A stretch of DNA of 45,321 bases from Methylobacterium segetis (GTDB lineage: Bacteria; Pseudomonadota; Alphaproteobacteria; Rhizobiales; Beijerinckiaceae), in contig NZ_SMNT01000029.1 of the NCBI RefSeq assembly GCF_004348265.1, forward strand, positions 1 through 45,321, read 5' to 3'. The notes beneath the pieces were generated by a model that ran no database searches, was not told the DNA's origin, and was given only the letters and a program-made list of their open reading frames with translations. Shown here piece by piece: positions 1-8,276 of this stretch. Both the position numbers and the translations under genes were made by a program. Every line of letters starts with the position of its first letter. Position 1 is the stretch's first letter.

Positions 1-251
1 TGTTCGAGGCGGTGATGGCCTTCGGCCGCAAGGGGCTGCAGCTCCAGCGCTACAAGGGCCTCGGCGAGATGACCGCCCAGCAGCTCTGGGAAACGACGCT
101 CGACCGCGACGTGCGCTCGCTCCTGCAGGTGAAGGTCAAGGACACGACCGACGCGGACGACCTGTTCGTCAAGCTGATGGGCGACGTGGTGGAGCCCCGC
201 CGCGAGTTCATCCAGGAGAACGCGCTGAGCGTGGCGAATCTCGACGTGTGA
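1..251 (+). CDS. gyrB: DNA gyrase subunit B, C-terminal end (5' truncated by window)
   Basis: GyrB is the ATPase subunit of the type II topoisomerase that introduces negative supercoils. Only the last 83 or so residues are in the window, read from base 3. They carry the Toprim/C-terminal hallmark QRYKGLGEM, a following LWETTLD segment, and the tail [12 protein letters not shown] ending in VANLDV, which is typical of alphaproteobacterial GyrB rather than ParE. The stop is TGA at 249-251. The gene enters from outside the window, so its start cannot be judged. It is a housekeeping gene and probably marks the chromosomal edge next to the metal-resistance region. Confidence 0.93.
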   Translation, partial: FEAVMAFGRKGLQLQRYKGLGEMTAQQLWETTLDRDVRSLLQVKVKDTTDADDLFVKLMGDVVEPRREFIQENALSVANLDV

Positions 252-742
252 CGGGACGGCCTGTAATTTCTCAGTAAAACATATCCCGGGAAGCGAGTTA
301 TGTGGACCGATTTACTGAGAAGCCTGACCTCGCCGGCATATCGGCCGGTTTTCAGGCCGGTAGAGCATTGATTCAGAGATGCTCTCCGCTGTCAACATCG
401 AGCTTTCGTCAGTGCCCTTTGGTGACCGAGATCCAACGCTTCGGGGATGGTTACCTGCTGAGCGCCATGGCCGCCGAAGCCGTCGGGGTACGGACCGCTT
501 AGGTTCGGAGTGGGTAAGGAAGACGGGGTTCCATCCGGCGTTGGTCGTCGCGGCGGGTGCCAGAGCGGGCAAACACCCTCGCAACGTCGACCGGGCGTCG
601 GAGGAGGCCCAAGCCCTCATGGGGCCGCCCCCCTTCGGTTATGATTAAGCCGCCCGGCTCCTGAAAGGACTGCCTCATTGTAAGTGCTGGCGCTCAGAAC
701 AGCATCCAGCCGGTCCTGCAACCGCTCCGGCAGTACGGACTC
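252..742. other. Intergenic stretch without a recognised gene
   Basis: About 490 bases follow gyrB. Short open frames exist on both strands, but none has a convincing ribosome binding site, domain or composition. The first 150 bases are noticeably more AT-rich than the surroundings. They hold a perfect 11-bp inverted repeat (268-278 and 311-321) and a smaller hairpin (362-368 with 379-385). No gene can be supported here. Confidence 0.5.
268..321. repeat. Perfect 11-bp inverted repeat with 32-bp spacer downstream of gyrB
   Basis: The left arm TTCTCAGTAAA (268-278) is the exact reverse complement of the right arm TTTACTGAGAA (311-321). A second inner pairing, ACATA (279-283) with TATGT (299-303), continues the stem with a 7-base bulge on the right side. 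No T-run follows, so this is not a classical intrinsic terminator. It could end gyrB transcription by a factor-dependent route, be a protein-binding palindrome, or be the footprint of an inserted element. Confidence 0.6.
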
Positions 743-1321
743 TCAGTCCACCATCGCGGGCGTACCGACCAAGCCGACGATGGCAGCTACGGCCGCCTCA
801 CACTCGCCGGCGTCCATCTCCGTAACCTTGGCGTAGATGTCCGGCGAGCGTGGAAGACCCTTCATCCCCGCGATGCCCGATACCTGAGCGGGGGCGAACG
901 TGGCTTGGGTAGCAAGGTCGCCGTCCTCCAGGGCGAGCATCGGGATGGACGAGTAGAGATCGTCGAGCCTCAACTCGACCCCGATGGCCGCTAGCCGGAG
1001 GACGGCGTTGGTCCTTGTTGGACTTCGTAGTGCCATCCGTCTCCCTGACGGTGAAAGAAATCAACCCGGCGCTGGTCCTGCGCGACAAGGACGAAATGCA
1101 TGAGGTCCGGCAGCGTCTGGTATTCGAGCCATTTCCCGCCGCGGTCGTACCGTCAGGTCATCGAGGGGCCGGGTCAAGGCATCGTGGGCGATGGAGCCGC
1201 CGACCAGCATGCGGATTACCTGCCCGTCGATGTACTCCAGCCGCTCCCCTTCCTCCGCCGCTTCGCAAAGGCGTTCGTACTCATCCAGCCCGATGAAGTC
1301 GTCGCGTAACGCAGCGGGCAT
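743..1321 (-). pseudogene. Degenerate Uma2-family endonuclease (internal deletion plus frameshifts)
   Basis: Uma2 (DUF820) proteins have a PD-(D/E)XK nuclease fold. Read from ATG at 1321, the N-terminal hallmark is clear: DEYERL, then ERLEYIDGQVIRM, then a GGS-IAHDAL stretch. After about residue 55 the frame shifts. The C-terminal hallmark resumes in another frame as YDRGGKWLEYQTLPDL, then FVLVAQDQRRVDFF and HRQGDGWHYE, and it stops at 991-993. The last family segment, IGVELRLDDLYSSI, lies in a third frame near 944-990. The roughly 80 residues between the halves, which hold the catalytic Asp/Glu/Lys, are missing. The remainder (743-943) stays open but resembles nothing I recognise. It is a dead gene. 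Confidence 0.8.
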
Positions 1322-1426
1322 GCTATGGCCCTAGAGGTTCCCCCTCCTCATACGCTTGGACGTGGCGATCCGGAAGCTGCGGGCAAGGCACGGTGGCCGT
1401 TCGGCGCTCGCACGGGAACGTCCGGG

Positions 1427-2206
1427 TCACCGCGACGCCTGCGCTCCCTCTGTCGGATGCCGACCGGCCCTTTGCGGGAGGAGGACGATGAGCGCGACGA
1501 TGAAGGCCCCGATCACGGCGGAGGCGAGCGGCCGGCTCAGGTTCAGCCCGCCGTCGGCGACCGGCTTGTCGAGGAAATCGCCCACCGTGGCCCCGAGCGG
1601 GCGGGTCAGGATGAACGCCGCCCAGAAGAGCGTGACCCGTGAAACGGAGGTCCGGTAGTACAGGGCGATGACGACCGCGAGCGCCGCCGCGAAGACGAGG
1701 GCGCCACCCTCGTAGCCGAGGCCGCCGGTGTCCGCGAGCCAGTCGCCGAGCGCGGTGCCCAACGTCTGCGAGAAGGTGATCGCCCCCCAATAGAACGCCT
1801 CGACCCGCGGGGTCGAAACCGTGTCCACCGACACGGTGCCCTCGGTCGCATACCAGAGCCCGAGCACGGCCGCGAGGCAGGCGAGGAGCAGGGTCGATCC
1901 GCCGGTGTATCCGATGCCGAGCGAGCGGTCGGCGAAGTCCGCCATCGTCGTACCGAAGGTGGTCGAGGCGACGATCGTGGACCAGTACAGGACCGGGTGG
2001 AACCGCTTCGACATGATCTGGGCGACCACGAGCCCGACCAGCAGCACGGCGAACAGGGCGGTGCCGGCGAGATAGCCCCAATCGAGGGTCATGGTGACGG
2101 TGTCGCCGCCGGTCTCCCCGAGCGTGGTGGCCAGGATCTTGACGATCCAGAAGCCCAGCGTGACCTCGGGTACCTTGCTCAGGGCGCGTTCGTAACGGTC
2201 GTCCAT
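1427..2206 (-). CDS. DUF347 (COG4705) repeat membrane protein, copy 1
   Basis: A 259-residue integral membrane protein of the COG4705 family, whose function is not established. It is built of four DUF347-type repeats. Each has an aromatic pair and a G-x-x-x-(G/A)-D core: FWIVKILATTLGETGGD near residue 20, YWSTIVASTTFGTTMAD near 75, FYWGAITFSQTLGTALGD near 140, and FWAAFILTRPLGATVGD near 205. Hydrophobic helices lie between them. I chose ATG at 2206 because AGGAG lies 8 bases upstream (2213-2218). It overlaps the end of the upstream paralogue by 28 bases, suggesting translational coupling. It is the last gene of a run headed by a two-component system. Confidence 0.85.
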   Translation of the reverse strand: MDDRYERALSKVPEVTLGFWIVKILATTLGETGGDTVTMTLDWGYLAGTALFAVLLVGLVVAQIMSKRFHPVLYWSTIVASTTFGTTMADFADRSLGIGYTGGSTLLLACLAAVLGLWYATEGTVSVDTVSTPRVEAFYWGAITFSQTLGTALGDWLADTGGLGYEGGALVFAAALAVVIALYYRTSVSRVTLFWAAFILTRPLGATVGDFLDKPVADGGLNLSRPLASAVIGAFIVALIVLLPQRAGRHPTEGAQASR

Positions 2207-3018
2207 CGGACCTGCTCCTTCTTCGAGGGGAAACCTGACGGCGCGTCGGCGCAGGCCGCCCGGCGACCGGCACGCTGCGGGATGAGGAGGACGAGCCCGA
2301 CCATGACGATCGCGAGGACGCCGGAGATCGTGATGTCGTCGATGCCCAGGCCGCCGGAAGCGACCGGCTTGTCGAGCGAGTTGGCGAGGGTGGCGCCGAG
2401 CGGCCGCGTCAGGACGAACGCCGTCCAGAACAGCATCGGCCTGGAAACGCGCGTACGCAGATGGAGGGCCGTGACCACGGCCAGCGCGACGAGGATGAGG
2501 AGCGCGCTCCCGTTGTACCCGAGCCCGCTGCTGTCGGCCATCCAGTCGCCCAACGCGGTGCCGAGCGTCTGGGAGAACATGACCGTGGCCCAATAGAAAC
2601 CTTCGGCCCGCGGGGACCGCACCGTCTCCACGGCGACCGTGCCGAGCGTGCGCTTCCACAGGATCAGGGTCGCGACGACCGATCCGAGCAGCACCAGGGA
2701 CCCGCCCGCGTAGCCGATGCCGAGGGACCGGTCGCAGAAGTCGGCGAGGGTCGTGCCTGCGAGCGTCGTCGCGGTGACCACGGCCCAGTACAGGAGCGGC
2801 TGGAAGCGGTCCGCCCGGACCTGTGCGGCGAGCAGCACCGCCAGGGCGGCCCCGAAGATCGCCGTGCCGGCGAGATAGCCGAGGCCGAGCGTCAACGTGA
2901 CGGCGTTGCCGCCGACCTCGCCCAGGGTCGTGGCCACGATCTTGATGGCCCAGAACCCGGCGGTGGCTTCAGGCACCTTGGCGGGTTCGACGTGTCCGGG
3001 TCGCTCGGTCGGTTGCAT
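2179..3018 (-). CDS. DUF347 (COG4705) repeat membrane protein, copy 2
   Basis: A 279-residue paralogue of the neighbouring copy, with the same four-repeat plan: FWAIKIVATTLGEVGGN, YWAVVTATTLAGTTLAD, FYWATVMFSQTLGTALGD and FWTAFVLTRPLGATLAN. In the first and last repeats the final Asp is Asn, unlike copy 1. About eight membrane helices are expected, with a charged 25-residue C-terminal tail. The ATG at 3018 has only a weak ribosome binding site, so a start a few codons downstream is possible. The gene begins 29 bases after the small secreted protein ends, and its end overlaps copy 1. The cellular role is unknown. Confidence 0.83.
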   Translation of the reverse strand: MQPTERPGHVEPAKVPEATAGFWAIKIVATTLGEVGGNAVTLTLGLGYLAGTAIFGAALAVLLAAQVRADRFQPLLYWAVVTATTLAGTTLADFCDRSLGIGYAGGSLVLLGSVVATLILWKRTLGTVAVETVRSPRAEGFYWATVMFSQTLGTALGDWMADSSGLGYNGSALLILVALAVVTALHLRTRVSRPMLFWTAFVLTRPLGATLANSLDKPVASGGLGIDDITISGVLAIVMVGLVLLIPQRAGRRAACADAPSGFPSKKEQVRWTTVTNAP

Positions 3019-3047
3019 CGGGCTGCCGTGGGAAAGCGAGTGCCGGC

Positions 3048-3461
3048 TCAGGCGGTGTGGGTCTGGTCGATGATGGCGAGCAGGTCGTCGACCGCGCGAC
3101 GGCAGGCGGCCGGATCGGGGTTCGACGCCCGCAGCGCGTCGAGGGCGCGGTCGATGGCCTTGTCCACGACGTGCCAGTCGGCGGCGGCTCGCGGCTTCAG
3201 GCCGGCCTCGGACGCGTCCCAGGACAATTCCAGGTCCTTGATGCGCGTCTTGGCGGCGGCGAGGTCGCCCCGGTCGGTCATCGCCTTTACGTCGACGACG
3301 ATGGTCCGGAACTTGGAGAGGTCGCCGAGCTTCGAGGCCGCCATCGCCTTGGGCGTCGCTCCGACGGCGGCGTCCTGCATCGCCTGCAGGCCCAGGGGGG
3401 CGGCCGTGGCGCCGATGACCGTCGCGGCGATGGCGGCGAGGAGGATGTTTCGCATGGTCAT
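3048..3461 (-). CDS. Small secreted helical protein, function unknown
   Basis: A protein of about 137 residues with a signal peptide (hydrophobic [19 protein letters not shown] after the first charged residues). The mature part looks all-helical, with the pattern [20 protein letters not shown], then KDLELSWD, then [18 protein letters not shown] and a terminal conserved-looking Cys. Two in-frame ATGs (3461 and 3455) follow GGAG at about 3466. The first is used here, but the second is equally plausible. It lies between two DUF347 membrane proteins on the same strand, so it may be their periplasmic partner or sensor. That is inference from position only. Confidence 0.75.
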   Translation of the reverse strand: MTMRNILLAAIAATVIGATAAPLGLQAMQDAAVGATPKAMAASKLGDLSKFRTIVVDVKAMTDRGDLAAAKTRIKDLELSWDASEAGLKPRAAADWHVVDKAIDRALDALRASNPDPAACRRAVDDLLAIIDQTHTA

Positions 3462-3523
3462 TCGCTCCGTGTCGTGCGGCGTTGGAAGGACTGGAGGATG
3501 GGGATGCGGGAGGCGGCGGACGG

Positions 3524-4300
3524 TCAGGCCCGCCGCTGTCCGGCCGGCTCGCCAGGGCGTCCGGAGACGAGGCTCAGGGACGTCACCAGGGCGACGATGA
3601 CGGCGAAGAAGGCGAGGCTGGTGGAGGCCGTGCCGAAGCCGAGGCCGCCGTATTCCCGTGCCTGCGACAGCAGATCGCCCAGCGATGCGCCGAGGGGGCG
3701 CGTGACGATGTAGGCGAGCCAGAAGATCGTCACCGGGTTCGTGCCGAGGCGCCAGGCGAGGGCGAGGGCGGCCAGCATCGTGCCGAAGATGACGACGCCG
3801 AGATTGAAGCCGAGCCCCAGCGCCTCGGTAGCCAGGTCGCCCGCGGCCGTGCCGAGCGCGAAGGTCAGGAGGATGGCGAGCCAGTAGAACGCCTCGCGGC
3901 GCCGGGTCACGATGGCGTGGATCGAGAGCGTCCGCTCGGTCGCGTACCAAAGGGCGAACACGGTGGCGAGGGCGGCCGCGAACACGCCGGTGCTGACGAA
4001 GAGGCTCACGCCGAGCTTGTCGGTCAGGATGTCGGTAACCTGCGTGCCGACCACGCTGACGAGGACGACGGTCGACCAATAGGTCCAGGGCAAGTAGCGC
4101 CACTCGCGCACCTGCAGGGCGAGGACGGCCGCGAGGAGGCCGGCCGTGAGGGTGGCGGTGACGGCGGCACCCAGGCCGACGTTCACCGCGAGGTAGTCCG
4201 CGCCGGTCTCGCCGACGGTCGTGGACAGTATCTTGATGACCCAGAAGACCGCGGTGACCTCCGGTACCTTGTTCAAGATCTGGCGCTGGATCTCGCTCAT
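3524..4300 (-). CDS. DUF347 (COG4705) repeat membrane protein, copy 3
   Basis: A 258-residue membrane protein and the most divergent of the three paralogues. Repeats are [52 protein letters not shown] and [17 protein letters not shown], so the aromatic pair and the terminal Asp of each repeat are kept. ATG at 4300 is preferred because a GGGAGACGGGG purine stretch lies directly upstream. A GTG at 4330 would add ten hydrophilic residues. It starts 92 bases after the sensor kinase stop on the same strand, so it may belong to the transcription unit of that regulator pair. Confidence 0.83.
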   Translation of the reverse strand: MSEIQRQILNKVPEVTAVFWVIKILSTTVGETGADYLAVNVGLGAAVTATLTAGLLAAVLALQVREWRYLPWTYWSTVVLVSVVGTQVTDILTDKLGVSLFVSTGVFAAALATVFALWYATERTLSIHAIVTRRREAFYWLAILLTFALGTAAGDLATEALGLGFNLGVVIFGTMLAALALAWRLGTNPVTIFWLAYIVTRPLGASLGDLLSQAREYGGLGFGTASTSLAFFAVIVALVTSLSLVSGRPGEPAGQRRA

Positions 4301-4392
4301 CCCCGTCTCCCGTCCGTCATGGTCGGGCACCGTGATAGCGAGCCATAATGAGGGCAGAATGAGCTTCGTCCAAAGGAGCCGCAGGCTCGGCC

Positions 4393-5688
4393 TCAGGCCG
4401 GCAGTCTGACGGTTGCGAGGGTCCCCTGCCCGTCACGTCGGTTTTCGACCGTCAGGCCGAGGTCGTTGCGCTCCGCGATGCGGCGGGCGATGGCGAGCCC
4501 GAGCCCTGTGCCTTCGACTTCCGGTGGCGCGGCCCGGAAGAAGCGGTCGAACAGGCGGCCCTCGCTTCCCGGCGGCAGCCCGCAGCCGGTGTCCCGAACC
4601 GTGACGACGCACGCACCGTCCCGGTTCAGCAGACGGACGTCGACCTGGCCTCCGGACGGCGTGTAGCGCAGGGCGTTGTCGACGAGGTTGGCGAACAGGA
4701 CGCGGACCTCGTCCTCCGACGCGTGAAGCGTCGCGGGTGTCTCGATATGCACGCCCAGGTCGATGTCCTTGCGCTCGGCGAGCACGACGTGGTCGGCGAC
4801 GCAGTCGAGCAGGAGCTGGCCGAGGTCGACGGATGCAGGACGCGCCTCGGCACCGTCGTCGAGCCGGGCGAGACGGAGCAGTTGATCCACCAGCCGGTTC
4901 GCCCTCCGGAGGCCGTCCGCCAGCGCCGTACGCCGCGCGTCGCTCCCGCCACCGGCAGGCCCGCCGAGGGAGTCGAGTTGGATCTGCATCGCGGCGAGCG
5001 GCGTACGCAGTTCGTGCGCCGCGTCGGCGACGAACCGCTTCTGGGCGGCCAGAGCGGCCTGCAGGCGAAGGATGAGCCCGTTCATGGCCTCGACGAGGGG
5101 CGCCACCTCCGTCGGCACGCCGCGCGTCGGCAAGGGGCCTTGGGCGGCGGCGCCGCGCCCGGCGAGGTCATGCACCAAGCCGTCGAGCCGCCCGAGCGCC
5201 CGGTTCATCGCCCAGCCGACGACGATCCACGACAGCGGGACGAGGAGCAGCAGGGGGGCCACGGCACCGAGCGCCGCATTGCGTGCGAACTCCGCCCTCA
5301 CGACGTCGCGCTGGGCGACCCGGACCGTCGTTGTGCCGTTGGCGGTCGTGTATGTGCGCCAGAGCTCGCCGCCCATGACGACGTTCGCATATCCCGTGCG
5401 GCCGGGGTGGCGGACGTCGACGCCGCGGTCGTCGCGCAGGACCTGCCCGTCCTTCCAGATGGTGACGGCGAGTTGGTCCTCCGGGTCCTGGTCGGCGGCG
5501 GGCGGCGCGTCCGCGTCCGTTAGCCCGGGACCGGCGTTGAGGGCGACTTGCCGCAACTGCCCGTCGAGGAAATCGGCCGCCTCGATCCGCGCGAGGGCAT
5601 AGGCCGCGACCATCGCGGCCAAGCCGATTCCGGCGAGCAGGGCGGTCATCCAGACGAGCGTCGTGCGGCGCAGGGAGGCGGCCCTCAT
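4393..5688 (-). CDS. OmpR-type sensor histidine kinase (QseC/PmrB-like)
   Basis: A membrane histidine kinase of 431 residues. TM1 is at about 12-32 and TM2 at about 138-160, enclosing a periplasmic domain of roughly 105 residues with no Cys. Next come a HAMP-like linker, the H-box FVADAAHELRTPL with the phospho-acceptor His225, the N-box LFANLVDNALRYTP, and the G-boxes DTGCGLPPGS and GTGLGLAIARRIAE. Its ATG overlaps the stop of the response regulator by four bases (ATGA), so the pair is co-translated. The signal is unknown. Downstream DUF347 genes on the same strand are candidate targets or co-operonic genes. Confidence 0.9.
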   Translation of the reverse strand: MRAASLRRTTLVWMTALLAGIGLAAMVAAYALARIEAADFLDGQLRQVALNAGPGLTDADAPPAADQDPEDQLAVTIWKDGQVLRDDRGVDVRHPGRTGYANVVMGGELWRTYTTANGTTTVRVAQRDVVRAEFARNAALGAVAPLLLLVPLSWIVVGWAMNRALGRLDGLVHDLAGRGAAAQGPLPTRGVPTEVAPLVEAMNGLILRLQAALAAQKRFVADAAHELRTPLAAMQIQLDSLGGPAGGGSDARRTALADGLRRANRLVDQLLRLARLDDGAEARPASVDLGQLLLDCVADHVVLAERKDIDLGVHIETPATLHASEDEVRVLFANLVDNALRYTPSGGQVDVRLLNRDGACVVTVRDTGCGLPPGSEGRLFDRFFRAAPPEVEGTGLGLAIARRIAERNDLGLTVENRRDGQGTLATVRLPA

Positions 5689-6344
5689 GGCTTGGGTACC
5701 ATCCAACCTGCGCCGCGGACATTCAGGATCACGCCCTTGCCGACCTTTCGACGGACCGTGAGGATCAGGGCGTCCACCGCGTTGCTCTCGACCTCCTCGC
5801 CCCACCCGTAGATGCGTTCCTCGATCTGCGCACGAGAGAGGATGCGCCCCGGTCGCTCCATCAGGGCGTGCATGAGGGCGTATTCGCGCGCCGACAGGAC
5901 CGCGACGGTCCCGGCGTGGGACAGGACGTGGCTTTCCGTGTCGAGTTCGGTCTCGGCGGCCACGAGCCGCGCGCTCGCCCGCCCGGCCCGACGGCGCAGG
6001 ATGGCCCGCATCCTGGCGAGCAGCTCGCGCATCTCGAACGGCTTGACCAGGTAATCGTCCGCCCCGAGGTCGAGGCCTGCGACGCGGCTTTCGAGGCCGT
6101 CCCGCGCCGTGATGATGAGCACCGACGTGTCGATCCCGGCCGCCCGGGCGGATCGAAGCACCCGAAGTCCGTCCCCGCCCGGCAGGCCGAGGTCGAGCAG
6201 CGCGAGCGCGTGGCCGCCGTTGAGCAGGGCCGTCTCGGCCTCGCCGCCGTCGCGGACCCAATCGACGGAATAGCCCTCGGCCGAGAGGCCGTTCGACAGC
6301 CCTTCGCCGATCATCCGGTCGTCCTCGATCAACAGCACGCGCAT
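5685..6344 (-). CDS. OmpR/PhoB-family response regulator (QseB/PmrA-like)
   Basis: A two-domain regulator of 219 residues. The receiver domain starts MRVLLIEDDRMIG, with acidic pocket D8-D9, phospho-acceptor Asp51 in LALLDLGLPGGDG, a conserved Thr/Ala in IITA, and Lys101 in LVKPFE. The winged-helix DNA-binding domain follows from about residue 125 with LSAREYALMHALM and ends in the wing VRGAGWMVPKP. It is the first gene of a TCS pair and overlaps the kinase start by four bases. It should bind direct repeats upstream of its targets, but no clear box was identified. An EamA transporter gene ends 67 bases upstream. Confidence 0.92.
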   Translation of the reverse strand: MRVLLIEDDRMIGEGLSNGLSAEGYSVDWVRDGGEAETALLNGGHALALLDLGLPGGDGLRVLRSARAAGIDTSVLIITARDGLESRVAGLDLGADDYLVKPFEMRELLARMRAILRRRAGRASARLVAAETELDTESHVLSHAGTVAVLSAREYALMHALMERPGRILSRAQIEERIYGWGEEVESNAVDALILTVRRKVGKGVILNVRGAGWMVPKP

Positions 6345-6411
6345 CGGTCGGTCCGTCCGGTTTCGAGCCCTCGCCCTGGACTGCGCCGCGACGCATCCCT
6401 TCCCGCCGGCT

Positions 6412-6849
6412 TCATCCTCGATAGGCGACGAGCACGGCCCCGGCGGCGATGAGGGCGACGCCGAGCCAATTCGGTGGAGATAGACGTTCGCCGAGGAAGA
6501 CGACCCCGAAGACGGCCACCAGCACGACGCTGAGCTTGTCGACCGGGGCCACGCGGCTGGCCTCGCCGAGCTTGAGGGCGCGGAAGTAGCAGATCCATGA
6601 GCCGCCCGTGGCGAGGCCCGAGAGCACCAGGAACACGTAGGTCCTGGCCGAGACCGACCCGACCGGTACCCACTGGACCGTGCCGACCAGGATGGCGCCG
6701 AGGGCGCAGAGTATGACGACCGTGCGGATGAAGGTGGCGAAGTCGGAATTGACGTTCTCGATGCCGACCTTGGCGAAGATCGCGGTCAACGCCGCGAAGG
6801 CGGCAGAAAGCAGCGCCCACAGCTGCCAGGATCCGAGCAACGTCCTCAT
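6412..6849 (-). CDS. Short EamA-type (DMT superfamily) transporter
   Basis: A 145-residue protein with about five hydrophobic helices and one EamA unit, as in the short COG2510-type proteins of about 140 residues that work as dimers. Visible hallmarks are FAALTAIFAKVGIENVNSD near the N-terminus, a central RTVVILCALGAI helix, and the C-terminal VFLGERLSPPNWLGVALIAAG segment, a typical EamA ending. ATG at 6849 follows an AGGGGAA ribosome binding site. The substrate is unknown. It lies just upstream of the response regulator on the same strand. Confidence 0.85.
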   Translation of the reverse strand: MRTLLGSWQLWALLSAAFAALTAIFAKVGIENVNSDFATFIRTVVILCALGAILVGTVQWVPVGSVSARTYVFLVLSGLATGGSWICYFRALKLGEASRVAPVDKLSVVLVAVFGVVFLGERLSPPNWLGVALIAAGAVLVAYRG

Positions 6850-6979
6850 GCCGTGTTCCCCTCGATGCGGACCTGCCGCGACGCAATCCTCACGGCCCCC
6901 GACAGACCATCGGATGAGGGATGTCCGGCACCCGACGCCCCCCCTGAGCGTCGCCGTTCCAACGCTCGCCGTGTGGTTC

Positions 6980-7588
6980 CTAATTCGCCCTGGACGGCCA
7001 TTGCCGATGCAGGTCGTCGATGACGAAAGCATGCTCGTGCCGGCCCTGACCGATCCCCCGCACGGGGGGGTGGGACGGGTCGAGGTCCGCGTGGGCATGT
7101 GCGACGACGTCCGGGTCGGATGCAGGCCAAAGCATGGCCGCCGCCGCGACGCCCGCGACGGTCAGGGCGCCGAGTGCCGCCAGGGTCGCGGGCATCCCGA
7201 CGGCAGCGCCGAGGCAGCCCGCCAGCGGGTAAGTGAGGAGCCACGACGCGTGCGAGAGCGCGAACTGGGCGGCGGAGTAGCCGATCCCAAGGACGAGCCA
7301 GGTCCCGAGCAGTACGGGCCAGCCGATGGCCCCGCACCAGGTCAGGGCAGCGACCCCGACGAGGACGACTCCGAGGAAGGCGGCGGACGGCAGCATCACA
7401 CCCCTGTCGGACAGGCGGTCCAGGACCCGCGGTAGGACCAGGGCGGCGGCCATCGAGCCCGCGCCGAAGGGTCCAAGGGCAAGGGCGACGTCGTGCTGGG
7501 GGCGTCCGAGCAGGGCCTGGACGATTACCACGGTATTGACGATGACCATGGCGCCGGCCGCCGCGACGGCGAAATTCAGGGCGAGCAA
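6980..7588 (-). pseudogene. MFS transporter, C-terminal half only (5' end missing)
   Basis: The frame encodes about six transmembrane helices of a major facilitator permease, roughly residues 200-400 of a normal protein. LNFAVAAAGAMVIVNTVVIV begins it, with LDRLSDRGVMLP as the cytoplasmic loop and a His-rich C-terminal tail (AHAHADLDPSHPP and HEHAFVIDDLHRQWP). A possible TTG start exists at 7588. However, the same frame is open and MFS-like further upstream (WAWRIFLATPRLRGLL) until a stop near 7665, with no N-terminal six-helix bundle before it. It is therefore a truncated gene, probably non-functional. Confidence 0.7.
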
Positions 7589-7772
7589 CCCGCGCAGGCG
7601 CGGTGTCGCCAGGAAGATCCGCCATGCCCAGTTGGCACTCGATACGGAGACGCCTAAGCCTCAGTGACGGGCCGGGCACCGAGCACAGAAAAGGCGACAG
7701 GCGCGTCAGGTCCGCGGGACCTCTGCTCTCCGTCACCAACACTCGATAACTGATAAATGGTCTCATCGGATT

Positions 7773-8051
7773 TCAACCAAGAGATCTACGCAAATCTTGG
7801 ACGAATGCCTTCGCGAGCGCCGGCGCCTCGGCCACCACCTCTTCGTAGAACTTGGTCCCCACGGGGCCTGCCTGGGAATAATCCGGGGGCAACTCACCGA
7901 TTGTCGCCGCGATCTCTGCGAAAACCTCTTCCCGTTCAGGTGCTGAAAGTTTTTGCATGAGAAGGGTCATCATGGCGATGGTCGATGTTCTCAGAACCGC
8001 AAGCATCGCCGTTGTCGTCACGGCAAAATGGTGCGTTTGTAGATCATTCAT
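7773..8051 (-). CDS. Hypothetical protein of 92 residues
   Basis: I do not recognise this protein. It starts MNDLQTHHFAVTTTAMLAVL, is predicted largely helical, and carries the acidic stretch LSAPEREEVFAEIAATIG, then a FYEEVVAEAPALAKAFVQDL C-terminus. There is no signal peptide. ATG at 8051 is chosen because AAGG lies 8-11 bases upstream. A GTG at 8060 is an alternative. This stretch is less GC-rich than its neighbours, which may mean recent acquisition. It lies between a broken MFS gene and a tiny ORF. Confidence 0.6.
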   Translation of the reverse strand: MNDLQTHHFAVTTTAMLAVLRTSTIAMMTLLMQKLSAPEREEVFAEIAATIGELPPDYSQAGPVGTKFYEEVVAEAPALAKAFVQDLRRSLG

Positions 8052-8090
8052 TGAAAACACCTTGCATAGTCAAGCATCATTACTCAGGCA

Positions 8091-8261
8091 TCACTTCATG
8101 AGGTGCTTGAAGTATTGGAGAAACAATACGGCCAGAGGCAATCCGATACAGATCGCTATCATCATTCGATCCGCGGCTTTGCGGACGTATGGCCTGACCC
8201 GTCGCTTGCGCCGAGGATTTGGCGCCCACTCGCTCTGCAGCCGCGCCGATTTCTTGCTCAT
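8091..8261 (-). CDS. Putative 56-residue single-pass membrane protein
   Basis: This small frame reads MSKKSARLQSEW, then a very basic segment (NPRRKRRVRPYVRKAADR), one hydrophobic helix (MMIAICIGLPLAVLFLQYF) and KHLMK, ending at TGA 8091-8093. The pattern of a positively charged cytoplasmic arm followed by one membrane helix is coherent. It is in line with the CDF exporter, whose stop is only 15 bases upstream. The ribosome binding site is weak. Function is unknown, and the gene call rests on composition and placement alone. Confidence 0.45.
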   Translation of the reverse strand: MSKKSARLQSEWAPNPRRKRRVRPYVRKAADRMMIAICIGLPLAVLFLQYFKHLMK

Positions 8262-8276
8262 GCCGGATGCTCGCCG

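Noticed and set aside
302..648. Short open frames after gyrB, one ending in GPPPFGYD that recalls recombinase sequence
   Set aside because: The resemblance is a few residues only. There is no ribosome binding site and no supporting domain.
821..850. GTAACC near 821 as a further ECF promoter
   Set aside because: The second half does not match at N16 and it lies inside the degenerate region. There is no CGCT before it.
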